13,707 nucleotides of DNA from Bacteroidales bacterium. Its GTDB lineage: Bacteria > Bacteroidota > Bacteroidia > Bacteroidales > Muribaculaceae. Below are positions 6,756 to 12,731 of this stretch, one piece after another. Position numbers and translations under genes: made by a program. Location: NCBI GenBank assembly GCA_004552395.1, contig SFOK01000041.1, positions 1 to 13,707 of the forward strand, given 5' to 3'. Below the pieces are notes generated by a model. The model did no database searches. It was not told the DNA's origin and saw only the letters and a list, made by a program, of their open reading frames with translations. How positions within the stretch are numbered: the first letter of the stretch is position 1; each line of letters opens with the position of its first letter.

Positions 6756-7118
6756 TTACTGTTTCAGTTTCTGCCTCTGACCCTCGGCGGCCTCTCTCAC
6801 GGCGCGTTCGGCGGCTATATATTCCTGATTGCCACCAAGTTCCTGCTCCTGTTCCTGTGTAAGCCCGAGCGCTTCGAAACCGTCGGCCCACTCAGCCACA
6901 AGGTCGTCGACCTCCTGCTGCGAAGCGGCGTTCAGGATACGTTCGCGGGCCTCGGTGGCTAAGTTCAGAGCACGGCCCACAGCCTCATCGGTCTCGCGGA
7001 CCTGCTGCTCGATATGCGGTTTCTCCTGCACGGCTGCGCTGTCTTTCGTCTCCGATCCTGAACAAGCGGAGAGCAGAGCCACAGCCCCCGCCGCTAATGC
7101 AATGTAAATTTTCTTCAT
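6756..7118 (-). CDS. Small predicted lipoprotein, helical, unknown function
   Basis: The protein has 120 residues. It starts MKKIYIALAAGAVALLSACS, a lipoprotein signal peptide with lipobox LSAC and the lipidated cysteine at C19. The mature part (about 100 residues) is predicted to be mostly alpha-helical and is rich in Glu, Gln and Ala, with heptad-like stretches (ETDEAVGRALNLATEARERI). No known domain is recognised. It is likely anchored to a membrane after processing and Lol sorting. It has its own good promoter at 7174-7205 and a leader of about 50 nt. The start is fixed by the signal peptide. Confidence 0.8.
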   Translation of the reverse strand: MKKIYIALAAGAVALLSACSGSETKDSAAVQEKPHIEQQVRETDEAVGRALNLATEARERILNAASQQEVDDLVAEWADGFEALGLTQEQEQELGGNQEYIAAERAVREAAEGQRQKLKQ

Positions 7119-7173
7119 CTTTCCTTCACTCTTTTTCGCAGACTGCCTTTGCGGTATCTTCTCTTTCGGGCCA

Positions 7174-7205
7174 CAAAATTACCGAAATTCCGGCGAAAAA
7201 GCAAA
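7174..7205 (-). promoter_or_regulatory. Promoter of the 120-residue lipoprotein gene
   Basis: On the minus strand TTTG (7202-7205) lies 20 nt upstream of TAATTTTG (7174-7181), a full match to both Bacteroidetes promoter elements. Transcription would start near 7168, about 50 nt before the start codon. The -33 TTTG is also part of the T-run of the preceding gene's terminator. Confidence 0.75.
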
Positions 7206-7239
7206 GCTGCCTACCCACGCAGCAACGCGGGAAGGCAGC
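7196..7239 (-). terminator. Intrinsic terminator of the 104-residue lipoprotein gene
   Basis: Two 14-nt arms (7206-7219 and 7226-7239) form a stem with one mismatch and, on the minus strand, one G-U pair around a 6-nt loop. On the minus strand the stem is followed directly by TTTGCTTTTT. This is the clearest intrinsic terminator in the window. It lies 28 bp past the stop of the gene at 7267-7581. Confidence 0.88.
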
Positions 7240-7266
7240 CATAAAATGCTTTTCTAAAGATTCAGA

Positions 7267-7581
7267 TTAGAAGCCCATTGCGCCTGCGCCGAACTCTTTA
7301 GCCTTCTCACTGGCTACTTTTTCGAGCTCTTCAGTAGCTTTCTTCACTTTCTCGCTCTTCTCGATTGTCTCTTTTTCCTCTTTGGTAAGACCTTCCTCAA
7401 GCTTCACAAGCTCTTTTGCAGCGTCCATGGAAGCTGACATAACATCAGAAGCTGACTTAGCGCTCTCAACCTGCTCTGTAGCTTTCTCGATGATGCTTAC
7501 TGCCTTGTCTTCAGGGCTTGATGAGCATGATACTACGAAAATAGCAAGTGCGGCGCAAGCGGCCATAAATACTTTCTTCAT
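7267..7581 (-). CDS. Small Lys/Glu-rich predicted lipoprotein
   Basis: The protein has 104 residues when started at 7581. This start gives MKKVFMAACAALAIFVVSCSSS, a lipoprotein signal with the lipobox cysteine at C19. A longer frame from 7671 adds 30 residues (MVVAERN...) with no signal character, so the shorter start is preferred. The mature protein is a highly charged helix with many Lys-Glu pairs (LEEGLTKEEKETIEKSEKVKKATEELEKV), probably an extended or coiled-coil helix, ending GAGAMGF. No domain is recognised. It has a consensus promoter at 7697-7727, a leader of about 110 nt and a strong terminator, so it is its own transcription unit, likely well expressed. Size and composition recall small abundant envelope lipoproteins, but that is only an analogy. 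Confidence 0.8.
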   Translation of the reverse strand: MKKVFMAACAALAIFVVSCSSSPEDKAVSIIEKATEQVESAKSASDVMSASMDAAKELVKLEEGLTKEEKETIEKSEKVKKATEELEKVASEKAKEFGAGAMGF

Positions 7582-7696
7582 AATTGGTGATTTTAGAATA
7601 AATAATGATATTGATTTAGAAAAAAATAGGTAAGATCTAAGGCTAAGTAGATTCCGCTCTGCGACAACCAAGCCCTTGCAAATCTTGTATTTTCTG

Positions 7697-7727
7697 CAAA
7701 GTTAAATAAATATTTTAGACTCGCAAA
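7697..7727 (-). promoter_or_regulatory. Consensus promoter of the 104-residue lipoprotein gene
   Basis: On the minus strand TTTG (7724-7727), exactly 19 nt of AT-rich spacer, and TAACTTTG (7697-7704) give a complete match to the Bacteroidetes housekeeping promoter. The start would be near 7691. This is the best promoter in the window. It also rules against translation from the upstream ATG at 7671 being needed, since the 7581 start has its own signal peptide. Confidence 0.85.
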
Positions 7728-7784
7728 GAAAATCGTGCATTTTTGTGTAACAATTTTTTGCACCTCCGTTCCTTCGCGCACAAA

Positions 7785-7882
7785 ATCGCCCCGCAAAGCC
7801 ACCGCCGGAAGCAGCCCGAAAGCCACCGAAAGCAGCCACGAGAAGCCCGACAGGCAACCTCAAATCAGCCCGAAAGCAGCCG
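7785..7882. repeat. Degenerate short repeats after the PorE-like gene
   Basis: A non-coding stretch with recurring CCGAAAGC and GCAGCC words. CAGCCCGAAAGC occurs at 7812-7823 and 7866-7877, and CCGAAAGCAGCC at 7826-7837 and 7870-7881. On the minus strand it begins just after the stop of the gene at 7891-9891 and reads as repeated GGCTGCTTTCGG. No clear hairpin terminator is seen. It looks like a decayed tandem array; its function is unknown. Confidence 0.5.
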
Positions 7883-7890
7883 CAACGCGC

Positions 7891-9891
7891 TTAATAGAGG
7901 CCGTAGTCTATCGCCTTGACGAGGAACTCGGTGCGGCGGTTGATCTGGTCGGCCGCCTCCTGGTCCTCGGGCGAGAGCGTCAGTATGAATTCCTCGGTAA
8001 GTACCGTGCCCTCAGGAAATTGCGGATACTCCTTGTTCACGCGCTTGGTCACTGTCTTGGGGCGCGACTCGCCGTAGCCGGCGTATGTGAGGCGGTCCTG
8101 CTGTATGCCGGCCGCTATCAGATAGTCAACCACACTCTTGGCGCGGCGGTTGCTCAGGTCCTCATTGTAGGCGTCGGTGCCCATACGGTCGGTGTGCGAG
8201 CCCATCTCTATGGTTATGTTGGGATTGTCGCGGAGCATCTCGGCGAGCTCGTCGAGGGCACTCTTCGACTCGGGACGCAGTGTTGCCTTGTCGAAGTCGT
8301 AGAAGATATTCTCCACCACATTAGGCTTCGAGATACTCGAGAGCACGAAGTCGACGCCATACTCGGCGTCCTCCTCGGCATCGTCGCTCACAAACTCCTG
8401 TTTCTGATTGAGATACCCGCGCGCTCCGGCCATCATCACATATTTCACGCCCCTGGAGAGCTTGAAGCGGAACGAGCCGTCGTCGCGGGCCACCTCTTTC
8501 TGGTTGGAACCGTCGTCGCCCACGATACGTATCACGGCGTTGGGCACCGGCTCGTCGTCGTGGTCCACGACCCATCCGCTTATGGATATGTTGAGCTCTG
8601 GAAGCGTGAACGAGTAGATATGATCGTAGCCTCGGGCGTCGGCGCGGTTAGAGCTCAGGAAGCCCGACTCCCCTTCGCCGAACGTGATACCGAAGTCGTC
8701 GCCCTGCGAGTTGACCGGCTTACCCATGTTCTCAACACTCCATCGGTCGCCCGTGGCGTTCAGATGCGCCTTGAATATGTCGAGGCCGCCGAAGCCCGGA
8801 TGCCCGTCGGAGGCGAAATAGAGCAGCGTGTCGGCGCGCGAGTAAGGGAACATCTCGTCGCCCGACGTGTTGATCTGCGGACCGAGGTTCTCGAGCGAAC
8901 CGACCTTGTCCTGAAGGTTCACGCGCCAGATATCCTTGCCGCCGTAGCCGCCCGGCATATCGGAGCTGAAATAGAGGTAGCGCCCGTCGGGCGAGACCGA
9001 CGGATGGCCCACAGCCGAGAGAGTGTCGGCCGTTATCTCATATTTCTGACCTGCTCCCCAGCTGGCGTCGCTGCGGTGCGAGGTGTATATCTCCACGGTT
9101 GTGTTGGCGGCCGGGTCGCGGCGCGCCTTGGTGTAGTACATGGTCTGGCCGTCGGGCGTGAAGGCGGTGATGCCCTCGTCCATCTCGGTGTTGAGCTCAC
9201 CCTCCACAAGCTCGGGACGCTGCCACTCGCCGCGCTCATTCTTGCGGCTCACGAACACGTCGGAGTTCTTCATGCCGGTGATTCCGGATTTCAGTGTGCC
9301 GGCCGCCTTCTCGTTGGAGGAAGTGAAATAGAGCACATTGAGCTCCTTGTCCTGATACATAGGCGCGAAATCGGCGCGGCGCGAGTTGAAGATCTTGGCC
9401 TCCTTCACTATATAGCGCGTCTGGGTGCCGTTCTCGCGATCGCGCAGTGCCTTCTCGCAGCCGCGCTTACCTTCCAAGGCGAGCGCCTCGTTCTTCGGTT
9501 TGAAGTCGAGATACTGATCGTAGGCCGTGATTGCGGCCGCATACTTGCCTTCTGCCTGCAGCGAACGGCCAAGGTAGTAGTAAGCCATCGAGTCGGGATA
9601 CTCATAGCGTATGGCGTTCTGGTACGCGGCCGAAGCACGCGCAAACATATTCAGACGCCGGTAGCAGGTGCCCATCTTGTAGGCCACCTCGCCGCGCAGC
9701 GGACGCTCCTCCTTGGAGCGGAGTTTGTTGTAGACCTTGCGGTAGGTGTTGGCTGCGTCGAAGAACTCGCCGCGGTCGAGCTGTTGGTCGGCCACGGAGA
9801 GCTTGGCGCCGCGGCAGGCCTGCAGGGCTATGAGGCCGGCCAGCGCCGGTATAATCGTGAATATGAGGAGCTTGAATCTGCTGTGTGTCAT
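7891..9891 (-). CDS. PorE-like OmpA-family lipoprotein (TPR, PD40 propeller, OmpA_C)
   Basis: The protein has 666 residues. The signal peptide ends in lipobox LQAC with C26 lipidated, so it is probably an outer-membrane lipoprotein. TPR-like helices span about 33-150. PD40/WD40-like propeller blades span about 175-430 (VSPDGRYLYFSSDMPGGYGGKDIW, DTLLYFASDGHPGFGGLDIF). A carboxypeptidase-regulatory-like beta-sandwich is at about 435-518. The OmpA C-terminal peptidoglycan-binding domain is at 525-662, with YDFDKATL, SHTDRMG (D568) and LSNRRA (R583), the residues that bind diaminopimelate in OmpA. This order matches PorE of the Porphyromonas gingivalis type IX secretion system, which links that machine to peptidoglycan. 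Similar proteins exist outside T9SS loci, and no other por/gld gene is in the window, so the T9SS role is inferred. It is divergent from thiD; no good promoter box is visible. Confidence 0.85.
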   Translation of the reverse strand: MTHSRFKLLIFTIIPALAGLIALQACRGAKLSVADQQLDRGEFFDAANTYRKVYNKLRSKEERPLRGEVAYKMGTCYRRLNMFARASAAYQNAIRYEYPDSMAYYYLGRSLQAEGKYAAAITAYDQYLDFKPKNEALALEGKRGCEKALRDRENGTQTRYIVKEAKIFNSRRADFAPMYQDKELNVLYFTSSNEKAAGTLKSGITGMKNSDVFVSRKNERGEWQRPELVEGELNTEMDEGITAFTPDGQTMYYTKARRDPAANTTVEIYTSHRSDASWGAGQKYEITADTLSAVGHPSVSPDGRYLYFSSDMPGGYGGKDIWRVNLQDKVGSLENLGPQINTSGDEMFPYSRADTLLYFASDGHPGFGGLDIFKAHLNATGDRWSVENMGKPVNSQGDDFGITFGEGESGFLSSNRADARGYDHIYSFTLPELNISISGWVVDHDDEPVPNAVIRIVGDDGSNQKEVARDDGSFRFKLSRGVKYVMMAGARGYLNQKQEFVSDDAEEDAEYGVDFVLSSISKPNVVENIFYDFDKATLRPESKSALDELAEMLRDNPNITIEMGSHTDRMGTDAYNEDLSNRRAKSVVDYLIAAGIQQDRLTYAGYGESRPKTVTKRVNKEYPQFPEGTVLTEEFILTLSPEDQEAADQINRRTEFLVKAIDYGLY

Positions 9892-9947
9892 AGGGCGGGT
9901 ACACTTGAGGGCGCGGCGTTCTCGCTGATGCGCGGCCGCGGCGGTTT

Positions 9948-9976
9948 AGAGCTTGTTTTTACGGTAGACAAGCTCT
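9948..9976. repeat. Perfect 9-bp hairpin of the AGAGCTTGT family
   Basis: AGAGCTTGT (9948-9956) faces ACAAGCTCT (9968-9976) perfectly across 11 nt; two more pairs (one T-G) can extend the stem inwards. It lies between the divergent PorE-like gene and thiD, 57 bp upstream of the former, and would be in its 5' leader if transcription starts further out. It shares its right arm with the hairpin at 6733-6741. Confidence 0.6.
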
Positions 9977-10146
9977 TAATGAAGAAACGCAACGGGTCGG
10001 TATAAAATTTTCCCGATGCGCCACTTTTTCGGCTCTTCCGCTGAAATTTTCCGCTCCGGCAGCCCCTTCCCGTCTCTGACCGCTCCGGCCCGTGTGCCGA
10101 CTAAATAAAAAACCGCAATTATGGCTATGATATCTGAAAAAATCAT

Positions 10147-10154
10147 TATCTTTG
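10147..10154 (+). promoter_or_regulatory. thiD promoter -7 box abutting the start codon
   Basis: TATCTTTG is an exact match to TAnnTTTG and ends 4 nt before the thiD ATG at 10159. The usual start is about 5-6 nt after this box, so the transcript would begin at or next to the ATG (leaderless or nearly so). The -33 region has only a poor match. No room remains for a leader riboswitch from this promoter. Confidence 0.6.
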
Positions 10155-10158
10155 CGAC

Positions 10159-10986
10159 ATGAGCCGTAAATACACCACAATACTCTCCATAGCGGGGAGC
10201 GACAGCATAGGTGGAGCCGGGATTCAGGCCGACATCAAGACGGCCTGCGCCCAAGGTGTCTACGCCATGACTGTGATTACGGCTGTCACGGCGCAAAACA
10301 CCCGCGGGGTGCTCACCTACGATGCCGTGCGTCCGGAGCTTCTCGACGCGCAGCTGCAGGCTGTGCTCTCCGACGTGCGCCCCGATGCCGTGAAGATAGG
10401 CATGATACCCGACGGTGAGTCGGCCCGCATCATAGCCGCCCGTCTCGCCCTCCACAAGCTGAAGAATATAGTGCTCGACCCGGTTATGGTCTCCACCTCG
10501 GGTTCGGACCTCAGCTCCGACGACGCCGTGAAAGCCATGACGGAACTCCTCTTCCCCATGGCCTCGCTCGTCACTCCCAATGTGAGCGAAGCCTCGCGGC
10601 TCGCCGGCATAAAGGTAGACTCGACGCTGCAGATGATGCTCGCCGCCATGAGTATCCTCGACTGCTTCGGAGCCCGCGCGGTGCTCGTGAAAGGGGGCGA
10701 CCTCCCTTCGCCCGGAGCGGAGATCACCGACATACTGTCGCGCAAAGGGGCCCAGCCCGTGCAGATCACTCATGCCCGCGTCAACACGCGCAACACCCAC
10801 GGCACCGGCTGTTCGCTCTCCTCTGCCATAGCCTGCGGCCTCGCCTTGGGAGAACGCCTCGAAACGGCTGTGCGCCGCGCTACCCTCTGGCTCTCCGGCG
10901 CTATCGACGCCGGCAAGGATTTCTCGCTCGGCCGGGGGCGCGGACCTGTGAATCATCTCTATAAAAACCACCCTGATCAGAACTGA
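10159..10986 (+). CDS. thiD: Hydroxymethylpyrimidine/phosphomethylpyrimidine kinase ThiD
   Basis: The protein has 275 residues of the ribokinase fold, the usual ThiD size. SIAGSDSIGGAGIQADIKT (10-28) is the pyrimidine-binding signature, with G18-G19-A20-G21. LDPVMVSTSG (106-115) and VLVKGGDL (175-182) line the active site. THGTGCSLSSAIA (213-225) is the anion hole with C218. ThiD phosphorylates HMP and then HMP-P to give HMP-PP, the pyrimidine substrate of ThiE. The gene heads the thi cluster and its stop lies 5 bp before thiS. The ATG at 10159 follows the promoter box closely. In some family members GGH replaces the GGD seen in KGGD here; this is a minor variation. Confidence 0.95.
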   Translation: MSRKYTTILSIAGSDSIGGAGIQADIKTACAQGVYAMTVITAVTAQNTRGVLTYDAVRPELLDAQLQAVLSDVRPDAVKIGMIPDGESARIIAARLALHKLKNIVLDPVMVSTSGSDLSSDDAVKAMTELLFPMASLVTPNVSEASRLAGIKVDSTLQMMLAAMSILDCFGARAVLVKGGDLPSPGAEITDILSRKGAQPVQITHARVNTRNTHGTGCSLSSAIACGLALGERLETAVRRATLWLSGAIDAGKDFSLGRGRGPVNHLYKNHPDQN

Positions 10987-10991
10987 CTGCT

Positions 10992-11195
10992 ATGAACATA
11001 ACTTTCAACTCCCGACTCATAAATTGCCCCGACCATTGCAGCGTGCTCGACCTTCTCAGGCAGGAGAAGCTTCTGCAGAAAGGGGGCATGGCTGTGGCTG
11101 TCAACGGCCGCATCGTGCGCAAACCCGAATGGGAAGGACGCACTCTCTGCCCCGGCGACGATGTCACGGTGGTGTTCGCTGCCTACGGCGGCTGA
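10992..11195 (+). CDS. thiS: Sulfur carrier protein ThiS
   Basis: The protein has 67 residues with the ubiquitin-like fold pattern: a short beta start (MNITFNS), SVLDLLRQEKL, VAVNGRIVRKPEWEGRTLCPGDDVTVV, and the required C-terminal Gly-Gly (AYGG). ThiS is adenylated by ThiF at that terminus, thiocarboxylated, and gives sulfur to ThiG for the thiazole ring. It follows thiD by 5 bp and is certainly cotranscribed with it. No ThiF gene is in the window; the ThiF-fold protein at 2804 is TcdA. Confidence 0.93.
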   Translation: MNITFNSRLINCPDHCSVLDLLRQEKLLQKGGMAVAVNGRIVRKPEWEGRTLCPGDDVTVVFAAYGG

Positions 11196-11445
11196 CACCG
11201 ACGCCCCTTCTTCCCTCTCACCGCCGCCGCCGTCTCAGCCCCTTCTCCCCTCTCCGTTCCCGGCAGCGCTGCCCCGAAAGTTCCGAAAGTCCCGGGCAAA
11301 AACCTCAGGCTAAGCCTCCCTGTGAAAGCCTTCAGACCAAGCGTCTCCGGCAAAAATGAGATACCGAATAAATAAACTTAAGCAATACTGACTCCATAAA
11401 TCTAATAGTTTGTTTAATAAGGACAAGCTCCAAACCTGAAAACAC
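11196..11445. other. Spacer between thiS and thiE
   Basis: These 250 bp hold no credible gene. The first part (about 11200-11262) is a pyrimidine-rich, C-dominated stretch with a (GCC)n run. A 12-bp palindrome GGCAGCGCTGCC is at 11262-11273, followed by a tandem CCGAAAGTT/CCGAAAGTC. The last 90 bp are AT-rich. A near-consensus TAGTTTG (one base short of TAnnTTTG) near 11408 could be a weak internal promoter. GACAAGCTC near 11422 recalls one arm of the hairpin family. I looked for TPP riboswitch cores (CTGAGA, ACCTGAT) and found none. Confidence 0.45.
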
Positions 11446-12666
11446 ATGAAATGGATATCAATAGCCATCACCGCTCCTGAGGCGTGCGCTTCAGGTCCGG
11501 AAAAAGAAGCCGGCAAGATAGCCGAGCTGCTGCGCTCTGACGCAGTGGAATTTGTGCATATACGCAAACCGGGTGTCCCGGAGCAGTATCTGCGCGACCT
11601 TATCGAGAGCGTGCCGGCGGATCTTCACTGCCGCCTCACGCTCCACGACCATCTCAATCTGGCCGGACCGCTCGGTGTGGGCGGCGTCCACCTCAACAGC
11701 CGCTACAACGCCGAGCCGCCGCAGTGGAACGGCCGTCTCTCTCGCAGCTGTCACTCTCTGGAGGAGGCCTGCGAATGGGCCGCCAAGCCGGCTATCAACT
11801 ATGTGACCCTCTCTCCGGTGTTCGACTCCATATCCAAAGCCGAGCACCACGCGGCGTTCACTCTCGCCGGTCTCCGCGGCAAGCTTCCAAAAGGGAAGGT
11901 GATAGCCCTGGCCGGTGTAGCGCCCGACAAGTTCGCCCTGCTGCGCCGCACAGGTTTCGCCGGGGCTGCCATGCTGGGATATATCTGGCAGGGAGCCGGT
12001 GACTTCGAGGAGCGGCTCAAGGCTCTCCGTCTGCGCCGCATGCTCATTGAGAACTTCCCGCTGCTGCTCGTCACCGGCTCCGACATCCCCGACGAGGCTG
12101 TGAGTCAGGCCTGCGCAGCTTACCGGGGCGGCTGCCGCTGGTTCCAGCTCCGCATGAAGAATGCCGACACGGCCGTCCGCGCCGAAACGCTCCGCCGTCT
12201 CCGCCGCGAGTTAGGCGACGACGCCCTGATAATGGTCGACGACGACACGGAGGCCGCCCGCCTCGCCGGTGCCGACGGGGTGCATCTCGGAGTCGGCGAT
12301 ATGCCCACAGCTGAAGCGCGCCGTATCCTCGGCCCCGCGCCGCTGATCGGACGCACGGCCCACAACCTGCAGGAGGCGCTGATACCCGATGCCCGCGAAG
12401 CCGACTATCTCGGTGTGGGCCCCTACCGCTTCACCCGCACCAAGGAGAAGCTCGCCTCGCTGCTCGGTGCCGAAGGTCTGACCGCGCTCCTCGCCGGGGC
12501 AAAAGAGGCCGGCATGAACCTGCCGGTGACCGCCATAGGCGGCATTGAGCCCTCCGACGTGAAAGCCGTCCTCGATGCCGGCGCCGACGGTGTGGCTGTG
12601 AGCGGTGCCATAAACCGCACCGATGATCCGGTGCAGGCCACCCGCGCCTTCCTCATGCAGCTGTAA
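11446..12666 (+). CDS. thiE: Fused TenI-like domain plus thiamine-phosphate synthase ThiE
   Basis: The protein has 406 residues, twice a normal ThiE, with two TIM-barrel domains. Residues 1-195 resemble the TenI-like protein of Bacteroides thi operons (EFVHIRKPG, LHDH, GVHLNSR, SRSCHSLEEA, NYVTLSPVFDSISK, IALAGV). Residues about 200-406 are ThiE proper: FQLRMKN (233-239), VDDDTEAARLAGADGVHLG (264-282), IGRTAHN (301-307), DYLGVGPYRFTRTK (320-333), TAIGGI (362-367) and GADGVAVSGAI (379-389). ThiE joins HMP-PP with thiazole phosphate to form thiamine phosphate; TenI-type proteins aromatise the ThiG thiazole tautomer. The fusion would place the last thiazole step and the coupling step in one chain. 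The junction is in frame with no stop (about 195-203). IGRTAHN replaces the serine of the canonical GVSAH with threonine, as I recall for Bacteroides ThiE. Confidence 0.9.
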   Translation: MKWISIAITAPEACASGPEKEAGKIAELLRSDAVEFVHIRKPGVPEQYLRDLIESVPADLHCRLTLHDHLNLAGPLGVGGVHLNSRYNAEPPQWNGRLSRSCHSLEEACEWAAKPAINYVTLSPVFDSISKAEHHAAFTLAGLRGKLPKGKVIALAGVAPDKFALLRRTGFAGAAMLGYIWQGAGDFEERLKALRLRRMLIENFPLLLVTGSDIPDEAVSQACAAYRGGCRWFQLRMKNADTAVRAETLRRLRRELGDDALIMVDDDTEAARLAGADGVHLGVGDMPTAEARRILGPAPLIGRTAHNLQEALIPDAREADYLGVGPYRFTRTKEKLASLLGAEGLTALLAGAKEAGMNLPVTAIGGIEPSDVKAVLDAGADGVAVSGAINRTDDPVQATRAFLMQL

Positions 12667-12684
12667 GCGAAAACACACTCATCA

Positions 12685-12705
12685 GGCTCCCGTCCGCCGG
12701 GAGCC
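12685..12705 (+). other. Hairpin between thiE and thiG
   Basis: GGCTCCCG (12685-12692) and CGGGAGCC (12698-12705) form a perfect 8-bp GC-rich stem with a 5-nt loop in the 65-bp thiE-thiG gap. It is followed by ACGATAAAAAAAT, an A-run instead of a T-run, so it is not a normal terminator in the gene direction. It may protect or process the mRNA between the two cistrons, or reduce read-through. Confidence 0.55.
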
Positions 12706-12731
12706 ACGATAAAAAAATATAAGACAAGAAA

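Noticed and set aside
7582..7671. Upstream extension of the small lipoprotein (start at 7671)
   Set aside because: The extra 30 residues lack signal-peptide features, whereas the start at 7581 gives a classic lysine-led lipoprotein signal with C19.
7593..7826. A 77-codon minus-strand frame upstream of the small lipoprotein
   Set aside because: It runs across the consensus promoter at 7697-7727 and the 5' leader, and has no recognisable protein features.
7735..10005. A 756-codon plus-strand open frame opposite the PorE-like gene
   Set aside because: It is the antisense shadow of a GC-rich gene. The minus-strand frame has a signal peptide and four recognisable domains; the plus-strand product has low-complexity His/Val/Leu-rich content and no domain.
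9976..10971. A 331-codon minus-strand open frame opposite thiD
   Set aside because: thiD on the plus strand is complete and recognisable; the opposite frame is Gly/Arg/His-rich shadow sequence without a domain.
11196..11445. TPP riboswitch before thiE
   Set aside because: I searched by eye for the conserved CTGAGA and ACCTGAT/GGGTGC cores and their pairing and found none in the correct order.
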